Shown: positions 21,784 to 31,252, counted from the stretch's first letter. The stretch is 38,595 nucleotides of DNA from Desulfovibrionaceae bacterium CG1_02_65_16 (GCA_001871085.1 MNUQ01000157.1:1-38595), one strand, 5' to 3'. Program-made: numbers and translations. Notes: generated by a model from the sequence alone, not told the origin.

Positions 21784-21823
21784 AAGCCACGCCCGCGGAC
21801 AAGAATCCGGACGTGGCTTTTTT
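21784..21823 (+). terminator. Rho-independent terminator after UPF0173
   Basis: AAGCCACG at 21784-21791 pairs with CGTGGCTT at 21812-21819, with inner pairing between CCG and CGG, followed by TTTT. Confidence 0.8.
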
Positions 21824-21922
21824 GCGTCCGCCGCACCGTCTTCTGACCACGGAGGCGAAGCCCTCACCTTATATATAGGATGCCCCCCGCGCCTGCGTTG
21901 CGCCGCACGAACTGGCGGCGGT

Positions 21923-23848
21923 TCAGGACGCGTGCGCGCCGCCGCTTGCGTCCAACGCGTCGAGGGCCTGGCGCAGCTTGGCCGCGCGCTTTGCGCCCAG
22001 GCCGGGCACCTGGGCCAGGGCGGAAACGCCAGCGGCCTTTATGGCGGCAATATCGCCGAAGTGGTCGAACAGCAGGCGCGCCGTGCGCGGTCCAACGCCC
22101 GGCAACGACAAGAGTTCGATGGACAGCGAGCGTTTCTTGGTGGCGGCGCGGCCCCGGCCGATGACGAAGCGGTGGGCGGCGTCGCGCACGCGCTGGAGGA
22201 ACAGCAAAGCCGGGCTGCCGGGCCTGAGGGCCACGGGGTTGCGCCGTCCGGGGCGGAACACGCGGTCCTCCAGCTCGCCCGCGCGGCGGCTTGGCCCCTT
22301 GGCGATGGATGCGCACTCGATGGGGGTGCCGGGCATGGCGGACTCCAACGCCGCAGTCACCGCGGCCAGCTGTCCGCGCCCGCCGTCGATGAGCAGCAGA
22401 TCCGGCCACGGGGGGCCGGACTCGGCCCTGCGCGCCGCCCACTGGGCCAGGGCCGCGTAGTCGTCGCCCGTGCCCTCGGCCGCGGGCAGGGCATAGGCGC
22501 GGTAGGCTTCTTTGAGCGGCTCGCCGCGCTCAAAGACCACCATCCCCGCGCGCACGCCGCTGCCGCCCAGGTGTGAAATGTCCACGCACTCGATGCGGGC
22601 TGGCGGCGCGGAAAGATTCAGCGTTTGCTCCAGCACGGCGGCAACGTCCTGCGCGCCGTCGGTGCGGTTGGCCGTGCGCGCCAGATTGGCCGCCATGTCC
22701 ATGAGCCGTCGCTCATCATCGCCGCGCGGGGCCGCAAGCCGGCATGGCCCGCCCCGGCGCTCGGCCAGCACCTCGGCCAGCACGGCGTGCCCGTCAGCCT
22801 CGGTCTCCATGCCCTCCGATGCGTCCCCTGTCGTCGTTCCGCCCCCCGTCTCTGGCGTCGTCCCAGACTCCGTCCCGGCGGCCGGAAGCGCCTCGCCTCG
22901 CGGCAGATGCGAGAGCACGACCCGGGCGGGAATATAGCGCGCCGGCCCGTAGAATTGGGCGAGAAAGCTCTCCAGGGCGTCCGGCGCCTCGGCCATGTCC
23001 ACGCCGGTCCAATGAAACGTCTTCTGCTCCAGCAGCTTGCCGCCGCGCACAAAGAGCATGCCCACGCCCACGCCGTCCGGCAATTGCGCCAGCGCCACCA
23101 CGTCGCGGTCCAGGTCGTCGCGCAGCACCGAGGCCTGGCCCTCCAGCGTGGCGTCTATGGCCTTGATCTGGTCGCGCAGCTGGGCGGCGGCCTCGAAACG
23201 CAGCGCGGTTGCGGCCTCATCCATGCGGCGGCGCAGGTCGCGCACCAGCGCGCGGGAGCGGCCGGAAAGAAACTGCTCCACCTGCGCAACCATCTCCATA
23301 TACATGGCGCGGTCCACCGGCAGCACGCACGGGGCCAGGCACTGGCCAAGCTGGTGATACAGGCAGGGGCGCACACGGTTCTTGAACGCCTTGTCGCGGC
23401 ACTTGCGCAAGGGGAAGATCAACCCCACGAGCTTCTGCGTGGCGCGCGCGGCCGAGGCCGAGGAAAACGGGCCAAAGTAGGACGATCCGTCGCGGACGAC
23501 GGTGCGCGTGAGCGTAAGGCGCGGATATTCTGACGTTTTATCCAGACGAAAAAGGAGGTAGCGCTTGTCGTCGCGCAGAACGATGTTATAGCGCGGGCGG
23601 TGCTGCTTGATGAGGCTTTCCTCAAGAAGCAGTGCCTCCTTCTCGGTGGAGACGAGCAGGATGTCGATATGCTGGATCTTGGCCACAAGAGCCCGCGTCT
23701 TGGGGCCATGGCCCGCGCCGGCGCGAAAATACGACGAAAGACGCTTGCGCAGGCTGATGGCCTTGCCCACGTATATGATGCGGCCTCCGGCGTCCTTCAT
23801 CAAATAAACGCCTGGCGTATCGGGATAATTGAGAGCGACGAATTCCAT
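21923..23848 (-). CDS. uvrC: UvrABC excinuclease subunit C
   Basis: UvrC makes the two cuts around DNA damage during nucleotide excision repair. The 641-residue protein has the N-terminal GIY-YIG nuclease domain (PGVY at residues 12-15, IYVGKA at 25-30), a Cys cluster (CRDKAFKNRVRPCLYHQLGQCLAPC), a UVR domain near residue 200, the RNase H-like nuclease core (ECVDISHLGGSG, LLIDGGRGQL) and C-terminal helix-hairpin-helix motifs (LLSLPGVGPRTARLL). A Thr/Gly/Glu-rich linker around residues 335-365 is an insertion relative to the family. No strong ribosome binding site is seen. Confidence 0.96.
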   Translation of the reverse strand: MEFVALNYPDTPGVYLMKDAGGRIIYVGKAISLRKRLSSYFRAGAGHGPKTRALVAKIQHIDILLVSTEKEALLLEESLIKQHRPRYNIVLRDDKRYLLFRLDKTSEYPRLTLTRTVVRDGSSYFGPFSSASAARATQKLVGLIFPLRKCRDKAFKNRVRPCLYHQLGQCLAPCVLPVDRAMYMEMVAQVEQFLSGRSRALVRDLRRRMDEAATALRFEAAAQLRDQIKAIDATLEGQASVLRDDLDRDVVALAQLPDGVGVGMLFVRGGKLLEQKTFHWTGVDMAEAPDALESFLAQFYGPARYIPARVVLSHLPRGEALPAAGTESGTTPETGGGTTTGDASEGMETEADGHAVLAEVLAERRGGPCRLAAPRGDDERRLMDMAANLARTANRTDGAQDVAAVLEQTLNLSAPPARIECVDISHLGGSGVRAGMVVFERGEPLKEAYRAYALPAAEGTGDDYAALAQWAARRAESGPPWPDLLLIDGGRGQLAAVTAALESAMPGTPIECASIAKGPSRRAGELEDRVFRPGRRNPVALRPGSPALLFLQRVRDAAHRFVIGRGRAATKKRSLSIELLSLPGVGPRTARLLFDHFGDIAAIKAAGVSALAQVPGLGAKRAAKLRQALDALDASGGAHAS

Positions 23849-24055
23849 CTGGCTCCAATGGGTGGCGGTTGGTTGCCGCCAAGGCTAAACAATGCGCTCC
23901 CCCGAGGCAAAGATAATTTTTTGGACGGTAAAATTTTTTTGACCAATTGCAAAAAAACAGGCCATGAGGCCTTGCAAAACGAACAGAAGGACGCTAGACA
24001 ATTGCCGTGAACAGTGGCGAAGGCTCACTTTAACGTTTCAGCAAAGGAAGGAACC
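23849..24055 (+). other. Intergenic region and leader of porin 1
   Basis: About 200 bases, AT-rich in the middle. It holds the element shared with porin 2 and a presumed leader of about 115 bases. No gene is seen. Confidence 0.6.
23921..23940 (+). promoter_or_regulatory. Shared porin upstream element, copy 1
   Basis: TTGGACGGTAAAATTTTTTT is nearly identical to a copy upstream of porin 2. It includes TAAAAT, a good -10 box, but no -35 stands at normal spacing, which suggests an activator or a non-standard promoter. Confidence 0.6.
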
Positions 24056-25501
24056 ATGAAAAAGTTTGCTCTGTCTTTGGCGCTCATCGGCGCCCTGGGC
24101 TTTGGCGCCACCGCCGCCAATGCCGCCAGCATCAAAGCCACCGGCGCTTGGCAGATTGACGCGTCCTGGCTCAACCAGATGGACTTCGACAAGACCAACA
24201 AGGATGACAACTTCTCCGTCACCCAGCGTATCCGCACCGGCTTCCAGTTCATCGCCAACGAGAACCTGAAAGGCGTTCTCGAGACCCAGATCGGCACCAA
24301 TGCTTGGGGCAATGGCCAGTACCAGATCGGCGCCGGCCGCACCGCCAGCACCGCGACTGGTGGCGCCAACACCATGGGCAACGGCAGCCTGGTTCTCCGC
24401 AAGGCTTACCTTGACTTCAAGGTGCCCACCACCAAGATCAACATCCTGGCCGGTTACCAGAGCTTGGCCCTGCCCTCCGCCCTCGGCGGCGGCAGCGCCA
24501 TCATGGACGACCACATGGCTGGCATCGCCGCCGTGGTGCCCATCACCGACGGCTTCAGCCTCGTCGGCGGCTACGCCCGTCCGTACGACATGAACACCTC
24601 CGGCAGCGCCAGCACCAACAGCGGCGTTTCCGGCGAAGCCTTTGACGCCTCGTTCCTGTATGCGAACATTGAAGGCACCGGCTTCAAAGTGCAGCCCTTC
24701 GTCGCTTACGCGTACGCTAGCGGCACTCAGGTGCAGAGCTACGCCGGTGTCGACGACAGCAAGCCCATGGGCTTGTGGGCCGCTTCCGTTAACCCCGGTG
24801 GCTCTCGTGCCTACTGGGCTGGCGCGGCCTTCACCGTCTCCATCCTTGATCCCTTCACCATCAAGGGCGACCTGAACTACGGCCACGCCTCCACCAGCGA
24901 CTTCACCACCGCCGCCGGTTCCTCCCGCGCTGGCTGGTTGGGCGACATCGCCGTGGACTACACCGGCCTGTCCATGATGACCCCCGAGCTGTTCTTCGCT
25001 TACAGCACCGGTGACAAGGACGGCAACGGCGCGACTTCCGGTCGTATGCCTGTCGCCTCTGGTGAGAACTGGGCTTACGGCACCTTCTGGATGCAGGGCG
25101 GCGACGCGCTGATCGCCAACAACACCAACCCGTCCCAGAACATGGGCTTCTGGGCCCTTGGCCTGTCCCTGAAGGACATCAAGCTCATCGACAAGCTGTC
25201 CCACACCGTTCACTTCATCTACTTCAAGGGCACCAACGACAAGGACTCCGCTGTCAACTTGGCTGGCACCGGCCCCACCAAGTCTGGTTACGGCAACGTC
25301 CTGACCGAGAAGGACTCCCTGTTTGAAGTTGACCTGAACAGCAAGTACCAGCTGTACGACGAACTGTCCCTGGGCCTCGAACTGGGCTACATCAACGCCA
25401 ACTTCGACAAGGGCGTGTGGTCCAGCGCGACTGGCAAGAACGGCAGCGACCTGAGCAAGGACGCGTACAAGGCCGCTCTGATGATGAATTACAGCTTCTA
25501 A
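24056..25501 (+). CDS. Outer membrane homotrimeric porin (paralog 1)
   Basis: The 481-residue protein has a signal peptide (cut near NAASIKATG), a beta-barrel pattern of alternating hydrophobic strands, and a C-terminal Phe (MMNYSF) as outer-membrane proteins require. It fits the Desulfovibrio-type homotrimeric porin family. GGAAGGAACC precedes the ATG. The mature N-terminal third is very like paralog 2 (FQFIANENLKGVL, TNAWGNG, QIGAGRTAS). It has its own terminator and promoter-like element, so it is probably expressed alone and at a high level. Confidence 0.92.
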   Translation: MKKFALSLALIGALGFGATAANAASIKATGAWQIDASWLNQMDFDKTNKDDNFSVTQRIRTGFQFIANENLKGVLETQIGTNAWGNGQYQIGAGRTASTATGGANTMGNGSLVLRKAYLDFKVPTTKINILAGYQSLALPSALGGGSAIMDDHMAGIAAVVPITDGFSLVGGYARPYDMNTSGSASTNSGVSGEAFDASFLYANIEGTGFKVQPFVAYAYASGTQVQSYAGVDDSKPMGLWAASVNPGGSRAYWAGAAFTVSILDPFTIKGDLNYGHASTSDFTTAAGSSRAGWLGDIAVDYTGLSMMTPELFFAYSTGDKDGNGATSGRMPVASGENWAYGTFWMQGGDALIANNTNPSQNMGFWALGLSLKDIKLIDKLSHTVHFIYFKGTNDKDSAVNLAGTGPTKSGYGNVLTEKDSLFEVDLNSKYQLYDELSLGLELGYINANFDKGVWSSATGKNGSDLSKDAYKAALMMNYSF

Positions 25502-25526
25502 GACGAGTTTTTGAGCCTTTCGCCAC

Positions 25527-25558
25527 GGGGCCGACGCAGCAATGCGCCGGCCCTTTTT
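25527..25558 (+). terminator. Terminator after porin 1
   Basis: GGGCCG pairs with CGGCCC and inner CGCA with TGCG, followed by TTTTT. Confidence 0.85.
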
Positions 25559-25599
25559 GTTACAGCTTTGTTACGTGAAACTGACACGAAAATAAAAAT

Positions 25600-25619
25600 T
25601 TGAACGGTAAAATTTTTTT
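25600..25619 (+). promoter_or_regulatory. Shared porin upstream element, copy 2
   Basis: TTGAACGGTAAAATTTTTTT differs from the porin 1 copy at one base. Its distance to the start codon (126 bases) is close to that of copy 1 (135). Confidence 0.6.
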
Positions 25620-25725
25620 TACAAAACCCCATATTAGCCCTTGTGCCCGTGAAAGAGCTTGGCTATAAGAAGGCCAAAGCATGCATCCTGCAGCTGTTTT
25701 GAACACCAAAAGAGGGAAGGATAAC

Positions 25726-27192
25726 ATGAAAAAGATGAACAAGCTCGCTTTGGCTGCGGTGCTCGTTCTTGGGCTGGCCAGCGCCGCCCAGGCCGCGGAC
25801 ATCAAAGCCTCCGGCAAATGGCAGATTGATGCCAGCTGGAGCAACGACATGGACATGAACGAGGCCACCAAGGAAAACAATTTCCGCATTGAACAGCGTG
25901 TGCGCACCGCGTTCCAGTTCATCGCCAACGAGAACCTCAAAGGCGTGCTCGATACCCAGATTGGCACCAACGCCTGGGGCAATGGCGAATACCAGATCGG
26001 CGCCGGCCGCACCGCCAGCACCACCGCTGGCGGCGCCAACACCATGGGCAACGGCAGCATCATGCTGCGCAAGGCCTACCTGGACTACAAGTGGCCCGGC
26101 ACCAAGGTCAACATCCTGGCCGGCTTCCAGACCGTTTCCCTGCCCGCCGCTTTCGGCGGCGGCAGCGCCATCTTCGACGACCAGGTCGGCGCCCTCGTGG
26201 TTTCCGCCCCGATTATCGACAATGTGAAGGTGTTGGCTGGTTACGCTCGTCCGTTCGACAGCAACACCTCCGGCTCTCAGACGGTCGGTACCACCGGAAG
26301 CACAGCTTCCAATGTGTACTTCGCCGCGGTGCCCATCGACTTGGCTGGCAGCACCAACATCACGCCGTTCGGCGCCTTTGCTGATGCCGGCGCGCAGAGC
26401 ATTCTGAAAAATGACGGCACCTATAGCGCCCCCAGCGGCGACACTGGATTTAATTCGCCTAGGGGTGGGACCAAACAGGGCGTCAAGGGATACTGGGGCG
26501 GCGTGGCCTTCACCACCAAGCTGCTTGATCCCTTCAAGATCATGGCCGACTTCAACTACGGCTCCGTTGACTATAGCGAAGATAATGGCGGCCGCTCCGG
26601 CTGGTTGGCCGACTTCGCGGTCGACTACACCGGGCTTTCCATGATGACCCCTGAGGCCTTCTTCGTGTACTCCTCCGGCGACGACGACAGCGGCAACAAG
26701 CGTGGCGGCCGTATGCCGACCCTGGGCAACCCCCAGAGCTGGAGCGCGGGCGGCATGTTCTTCGGTGATGGCGACCTGATCTCCAAGGGCGCCACCAAGG
26801 CTGACACCGGCGGCTACGGCTACTCCACCCGCAACGTCATGGGCTTCTGGACCGTTGGCGTGTCCTTGAAGGACATCAAGCTCATCGACAAGCTGACCCA
26901 CCGAGTCAACCTGTTGTACGTCCAGGGCACCAACGACAAGGACGCCATGAGCGGCTTGTCCACTACGTCGGGTTACGGCAACAATCAGTATGGCCGTTAC
27001 CTGACCACTCGTGACTCCTTGTGGGAAATCGACCTGAACAACAAGTACCAGTTGTACGACGAGCTGGCCCTTCAGCTGAACCTCGGCTACATCAATGCTG
27101 ATTTGCACTCCTACAATGGTGCAACCACTCCCGCGCCGAAGCTCGACGACAGCATGTACCGTGTGACCATGTCCATGGTTTACAGCTTCTAA
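25726..27192 (+). CDS. Outer membrane homotrimeric porin (paralog 2)
   Basis: The 488-residue protein has a signal peptide ending in AAQAADIKAS, a beta-barrel pattern and C-terminal Phe (MVYSF). It is closest to paralog 1 over the first 160 mature residues and around LKDIKLIDKL near the C-terminal third; the region from about 190 to 250 differs most, as expected for surface or pore loops. GGGAAGG precedes the ATG at 25726; an upstream in-frame ATG at 25681 is ignored because it would hide the signal peptide. Confidence 0.92.
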   Translation: MKKMNKLALAAVLVLGLASAAQAADIKASGKWQIDASWSNDMDMNEATKENNFRIEQRVRTAFQFIANENLKGVLDTQIGTNAWGNGEYQIGAGRTASTTAGGANTMGNGSIMLRKAYLDYKWPGTKVNILAGFQTVSLPAAFGGGSAIFDDQVGALVVSAPIIDNVKVLAGYARPFDSNTSGSQTVGTTGSTASNVYFAAVPIDLAGSTNITPFGAFADAGAQSILKNDGTYSAPSGDTGFNSPRGGTKQGVKGYWGGVAFTTKLLDPFKIMADFNYGSVDYSEDNGGRSGWLADFAVDYTGLSMMTPEAFFVYSSGDDDSGNKRGGRMPTLGNPQSWSAGGMFFGDGDLISKGATKADTGGYGYSTRNVMGFWTVGVSLKDIKLIDKLTHRVNLLYVQGTNDKDAMSGLSTTSGYGNNQYGRYLTTRDSLWEIDLNNKYQLYDELALQLNLGYINADLHSYNGATTPAPKLDDSMYRVTMSMVYSF

Positions 27193-27222
27193 GACCACGC
27201 TTTCGCTGTGTGATGCTGCTTC

Positions 27223-27252
27223 AGGCCGGGGCTTTTGCCCCGGCCTTTTTTT
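27223..27252 (+). terminator. Terminator after porin 2
   Basis: AGGCCGGGGC pairs perfectly with GCCCCGGCCT around TTTT, followed by a T-run. Confidence 0.9.
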
Positions 27253-27274
27253 ATGCGCTTTCGCCTACCTCCTG

Positions 27275-27303
27275 TTGATTTTTCAAACAAACTCAGATAG
27301 CAA
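27275..27303 (+). promoter_or_regulatory. Candidate promoter of porin 3
   Basis: TTGATT and TAGCAA are 17 bases apart. The shared element of porins 1 and 2 is absent here, so porin 3 is probably controlled differently. Confidence 0.4.
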
Positions 27304-27359
27304 GCGTTCACTTACATTTCGTTTTGCTTAAAACATTTCTGGAGAAGGGGACGTTAGCG

Positions 27360-28841
27360 ATGTCGCGATTGAAGCTTTTGGGATTGGGGGCCTTGCTGGT
27401 GCTCGTTTTTGCTGGGTCAGCACAGGCGGCGGAAGTCACCGCGCGCGGCTACTGGTGGATGGAAGGCGTCTCGCGCCAGAACTGGAATTTCAACAAAGGC
27501 CAGGACAACCACTTCTCAATTGAGGAGAAGCTGCGCACGGCTTTTACCTTCACGGCGAACGAGAATCTGCGCGCTGTGCTCGATACGCAGATCGGCACAG
27601 CCAACTGGGGCAACGGACTCTACCAGATTGGCGCGGGCCGAACCGCCAGCTCCGCAGCGACCGGTGGCGCAGCCAGCATGGGCGCGGGCAGCATCATGCT
27701 CCGCAAGGCCTACATTGAATTCAAGATCCCGCAAACAAAGGCCAATGTCTCCGTTGGATTTCAAACCTTCTCGTTGCCGGGGGCATTTGGCGGCGGCAGC
27801 GCCATATTCGACGACCAAGTGGCCTCCGCCATCATCAGCACCCCACTGACCGACAACGTCAACCTGCTGGCCGGCTATGCCCGTCCCTACGACAGCAACA
27901 CCTCCGGCTCTTCCGCCACGGTGCAGGGCTCCAGCACCGCAACCGACGCGGTCTTCGCCTCGCTTCCCATCACCATGCGCGACGTGAGCCTGACGCCTTT
28001 CGGCATGTTCGCGTACTCCGGCTCGCATTCCAGCTCGGGCGGAGCCGCAGGCGGAACCAGCCTGCTCGGCTTCGCCGGTCCCAACAGCTCCAGCACCGAC
28101 GGTCTGCGCGGCTACTGGGGCGGCGCGGCGCTTACATACAGTCCCGCCAGCCTGCCCCTCAAGATGATGGCCGACTACAACTACGGCAAGGCCACATACA
28201 GCAATTACGTCAACAACACCAAAGACGGCGGCCGCGCTGGCTGGCTGGCCGACTTCGCTGTGGACTACACCGGCCTGTCCATGATGACCCCCGAACTCTT
28301 CGCCGTGTATTCCTCCGGCGAGAGCGGCAAAGACCCGAACAAGTCCGGCCGCATGCCCGTCATCGGCACCCCGCAGAACTGGACCATCGGCTCATTCTTC
28401 TTTGGCGAACGCCTGGAGCTCGCCGGGTCCATGAACAATCCCGCCGGCTACACGCTCTTCACCCTGGGCTACTGGGCGGGCGGCATCTCGCTCAAGGACA
28501 TCAGCTTCGTCGACAAACTGTCCCACACCATCAACATTCTGTATGCCCGCGGCACCAACGACCCGGGTTATCTGAACAACAGCGTCAACCTGACAAGCGT
28601 CAATTACGCGGGCTTTCTCACAAAAAGCGACTCGTTGTGGGAGTTTGACCTGAACACCCGCTACAAGTTCTATGACGAACTCACCGGCTATGTGTACCTC
28701 GGGTACATCAAGTCCGACTTCGATATGGACGCTTGGCGCGGCGCGGCGAAACTCAATTCGGCCACGCTGCGCAATCTGCAGGGCGCCAACAATAGTGGCG
28801 ACGCTTACAAGATCGGCGTCGGCCTGAACTACTTCTTCTAG
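27360..28841 (+). CDS. Outer membrane homotrimeric porin (paralog 3)
   Basis: The 493-residue protein has a signal peptide (GSAQAAEVTARG), a beta-barrel pattern and a C-terminal Phe pair (LNYFF). It shares FTANENLRAVLDTQIG, QIGAGRTAS, FGGGSAIFDDQV, VDYTGLSMMTPELF and LKDISFVDKL with the other two but is more divergent. AAGGGG lies nine bases before the ATG at 27360; the longer frame upstream lacks a sensible signal peptide start. The three genes are tandem paralogs of one family. Confidence 0.92.
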   Translation: MSRLKLLGLGALLVLVFAGSAQAAEVTARGYWWMEGVSRQNWNFNKGQDNHFSIEEKLRTAFTFTANENLRAVLDTQIGTANWGNGLYQIGAGRTASSAATGGAASMGAGSIMLRKAYIEFKIPQTKANVSVGFQTFSLPGAFGGGSAIFDDQVASAIISTPLTDNVNLLAGYARPYDSNTSGSSATVQGSSTATDAVFASLPITMRDVSLTPFGMFAYSGSHSSSGGAAGGTSLLGFAGPNSSSTDGLRGYWGGAALTYSPASLPLKMMADYNYGKATYSNYVNNTKDGGRAGWLADFAVDYTGLSMMTPELFAVYSSGESGKDPNKSGRMPVIGTPQNWTIGSFFFGERLELAGSMNNPAGYTLFTLGYWAGGISLKDISFVDKLSHTINILYARGTNDPGYLNNSVNLTSVNYAGFLTKSDSLWEFDLNTRYKFYDELTGYVYLGYIKSDFDMDAWRGAAKLNSATLRNLQGANNSGDAYKIGVGLNYFF

Positions 28842-28867
28842 CCAGCACGCATCGACGCGCCGTAACA

Positions 28868-28899
28868 GGGGCCGGGGCCAATGCTCCGGCCCTTTTTTT
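28868..28899 (+). terminator. Terminator after porin 3
   Basis: GGGCCGG pairs with CCGGCCC around a ten-base loop, followed by TTTTTTT. Confidence 0.88.
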
Positions 28900-28915
28900 A
28901 CGCGTCCGGCCGTTC

Positions 28916-28944
28916 TCGACTTTTTCGATGCCTTCAGCTAGCAT
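28916..28944 (+). promoter_or_regulatory. Candidate promoter of hisD-purC
   Basis: TCGACT and TAGCAT are 17 bases apart. The predicted start is about 37 bases before the hisD ATG. Confidence 0.45.
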
Positions 28945-28987
28945 CGTGGTTTGGCAAACGTGACACTTTCACTTCCAGAGGGTTATC

Positions 28988-30301
28988 ATGCCATGTAGAA
29001 TCGTACGCGTTCCCGAGGAGTTGGACGCATCCAGCCTGTTGGGTTGGCTTGCTGGCCGCAGAAATCCCGGAAACGACATCACCAACACCGTGCGCGACAT
29101 CCTCGCCGTCATCAAAAAAGACGGCGACAAGGCCCTGCGCGCCTACACCCAAAAGTTCGACGCGCCCAACCTGCCCGCGCGCTTCCGCGTGTCGGAAAAG
29201 GACATCAAGGCCGCGCCCTCGCGCATTCCGGCCGAGGATCTCGCCATCCTGCGCGAGGCAATCGAGCACGTGCGCGACTTCCACGCCCGGCAGGCGGAGC
29301 AGTCCTGGTGGACCACCAGCCCTGACGGCACCATCCTGGGCCAGATGGTGCGCCCTGTGGACCGCGTGGGCCTGTACGTGCCAGGCGGACGCGGCGGCGA
29401 AACCCCGCTCATCTCCAGCCTCATCATGAACGCCGTGCCCGCGCAGGTGGCCGGCGTTGCCGACATCGCCGTCATTTCCCCCCCGCGCAAGGACTCCAGC
29501 CTCAACCCCTACATTCTGGCCACGGCCGCCCTGCTCGGCATTACGGAAATCCACCGCGCGGGCAGCGCCTGGGGCATCGCCGCCCTGGCTTACGGCACCA
29601 AGAGCATCCGCCCCTGCGATGTCATCGCCGGGCCCGGCAACATCTATGTGGCCACAGCCAAGGCCATCCTCGTGGGAGAGGTCGGCATCGACATGATCGC
29701 GGGCCCCAGCGAAATCAGCATCATCGCCGACGACACGGCCGACCCGGACTACATCGCCGCGGATATGCTCTCGCAGGCCGAGCACGACCCGCTGGCCGCG
29801 GCCCTGTGCATTACCCCCTGCGCGGATTTAGCGCACAAGGTGCGCGCCAGCCTGGCCCGCCAGCTGGACCTGCTGCCCCGGCGCGAGCTGGCGGCCAAGT
29901 CCCTGGCCGACTGGGGCGGGCTACTGGTGGTTGGGAGCATGGACGAAGCCGTGGATCTCGTGAACCGCATCGCTCCGGAGCACCTGGAGCTGGCGGTGGC
30001 CGAGCCATTCGCCCTGCTAGGAAAAATTCGCAACGCCGGGGCCATATTCCTCGGCCACCACTGCCCGGAGCCCGTGGGCGACTACTTCGCCGGACCGAAC
30101 CACGTGCTGCCCACCCTGGGCACCGCTCGCTTCTCCTCCGCGCTTTCGGTGCAAAGCTTCTGCAAAAAATCCAGCGTCATCGCGGCCTCGCCGGAATATC
30201 TGGCCCAGCACGCCGGAAAAATCGCCCGTCTGGCGCGCCTGGAGGGCCTGGAGGCCCACGCCAGAAGCGTTGAAATCCGCCAGACCGCGCCCAAAAAATA
30301 A
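28988..30301 (+). CDS. hisD: Histidinol dehydrogenase
   Basis: HisD oxidises histidinol to histidine in two NAD-dependent steps and needs zinc. The 437-residue protein has VGLYVPGGRGGETP, the NAD-binding IAGPGNIYVATAK, DMIAGPSEISIIAD, the zinc/catalytic MLSQAEHDP, NRIAPEHLEL and GDYFAGPNHVLPT. AGAGGG precedes the ATG. No other histidine gene is next to it; purC follows after 18 bases. Confidence 0.96.
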   Translation: MPCRIVRVPEELDASSLLGWLAGRRNPGNDITNTVRDILAVIKKDGDKALRAYTQKFDAPNLPARFRVSEKDIKAAPSRIPAEDLAILREAIEHVRDFHARQAEQSWWTTSPDGTILGQMVRPVDRVGLYVPGGRGGETPLISSLIMNAVPAQVAGVADIAVISPPRKDSSLNPYILATAALLGITEIHRAGSAWGIAALAYGTKSIRPCDVIAGPGNIYVATAKAILVGEVGIDMIAGPSEISIIADDTADPDYIAADMLSQAEHDPLAAALCITPCADLAHKVRASLARQLDLLPRRELAAKSLADWGGLLVVGSMDEAVDLVNRIAPEHLELAVAEPFALLGKIRNAGAIFLGHHCPEPVGDYFAGPNHVLPTLGTARFSSALSVQSFCKKSSVIAASPEYLAQHAGKIARLARLEGLEAHARSVEIRQTAPKK

Positions 30302-30319
30302 CAGCAAACGGAGCACGCC

Positions 30320-31228
30320 ATGCAATGCGTCACCAGCACGAATCTTAAGGAATTCCCCCTCGTCTCGCGCGGCAAGGTGCGCGATATCTACGCCACCGGC
30401 CCGGACAGCCTGCTCATCGTCACGACCGACCGCATCTCGGCCTTCGATGTCATCATGGACGACCCCATTCCGCACAAAGGCGTGGTGCTCAATCAGATCA
30501 CCCTGTTCTGGATGGAGAAATTCGCCGATTTGGTGCCCAACCACCTGCTGGCGACCGATGTGCGCGACTTCCCGGCCATCCTCAAGCCCCATGCCGACAT
30601 GCTGGAGGGCCGCTCCGTCATGGTGCGGCGGGCCAAGCCGCTGCCCATTGAGTGCATCGTGCGCGGGTACATCACCGGGTCGGGCTGGAAGGACTACCTC
30701 AAAAGCGGCAGCGTGTGCGGACACAAGCTGCCCCAGGGCCTACGCGAGAGCGACAAGCTGGAAAAACCCCTGTTCACCCCCTCCACCAAGGCGGACCTGG
30801 GCGCCCATGACGAGAACATCCCCGTCGCCGAAGCCATGCGCATCACCGGCGAGGCGCTGGCCAAGCAGGCGCAGGACCTGGCCATAGGCATTTACTCCCA
30901 CGCGCGCGACTACGCAGCCCAGCGCGGCATCATCATCGCCGACACCAAGTTCGAATTCGGCACCGTCAAGGAAGGTCTGGACGAGCGCCTCATCCTCATC
31001 GACGAAGTGCTGACCCCGGATTCCTCCCGCTTCTGGCCCATGAGCGACTATGCGCCCGGCCGCGGGCAGATGAGCTTCGACAAGCAGTTCCTGCGCGACT
31101 GGCTGGAGGAGATCAAATTCAGCAAGCGCCCGCCCGCGCCTAAAATCCCGCAGGCAATCATAGACCAGACCCGCGCCAAGTACCTGGACGCCTATCACCT
31201 GCTTACGGGCAAGCATCTCGGCGTCTAA
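30320..31228 (+). CDS. purC: Phosphoribosylaminoimidazole-succinocarboxamide synthase
   Basis: PurC joins aspartate to CAIR in purine synthesis, using ATP. The 302-residue protein is of the longer bacterial/fungal type, with RGKVRDIY, TTDRISAFDVIM, ECIVRGYITGSGWKDY, DTKFEFG and DEVLTPDSSRFWP. CGGAG lies six bases before the ATG. It sits in a likely hisD-purC operon, with the first micro-selenoprotein gene 24 bases downstream. Confidence 0.96.
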   Translation: MQCVTSTNLKEFPLVSRGKVRDIYATGPDSLLIVTTDRISAFDVIMDDPIPHKGVVLNQITLFWMEKFADLVPNHLLATDVRDFPAILKPHADMLEGRSVMVRRAKPLPIECIVRGYITGSGWKDYLKSGSVCGHKLPQGLRESDKLEKPLFTPSTKADLGAHDENIPVAEAMRITGEALAKQAQDLAIGIYSHARDYAAQRGIIIADTKFEFGTVKEGLDERLILIDEVLTPDSSRFWPMSDYAPGRGQMSFDKQFLRDWLEEIKFSKRPPAPKIPQAIIDQTRAKYLDAYHLLTGKHLGV

Positions 31229-31252
31229 CCCCCGCGCCCTTACGGAGGGAAC

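Noticed and set aside
22793-22900. Low-complexity Thr/Gly/Glu stretch in uvrC as a possible frameshift
   Set aside because: The frame is continuous and conserved motifs flank it on both sides, so it is a linker insertion.
24300-26230. Repeated DNA between porins 1 and 2 taken as a possible CRISPR or direct repeat
   Set aside because: The similarity follows the coding frame of the paralogous porins; there are no regular short repeats or spacers.
25663-27198. A 511-codon open frame antisense to porin 2
   Set aside because: It resembles the antisense frame of porin 1 only because the porins are paralogs; no protein family matches.
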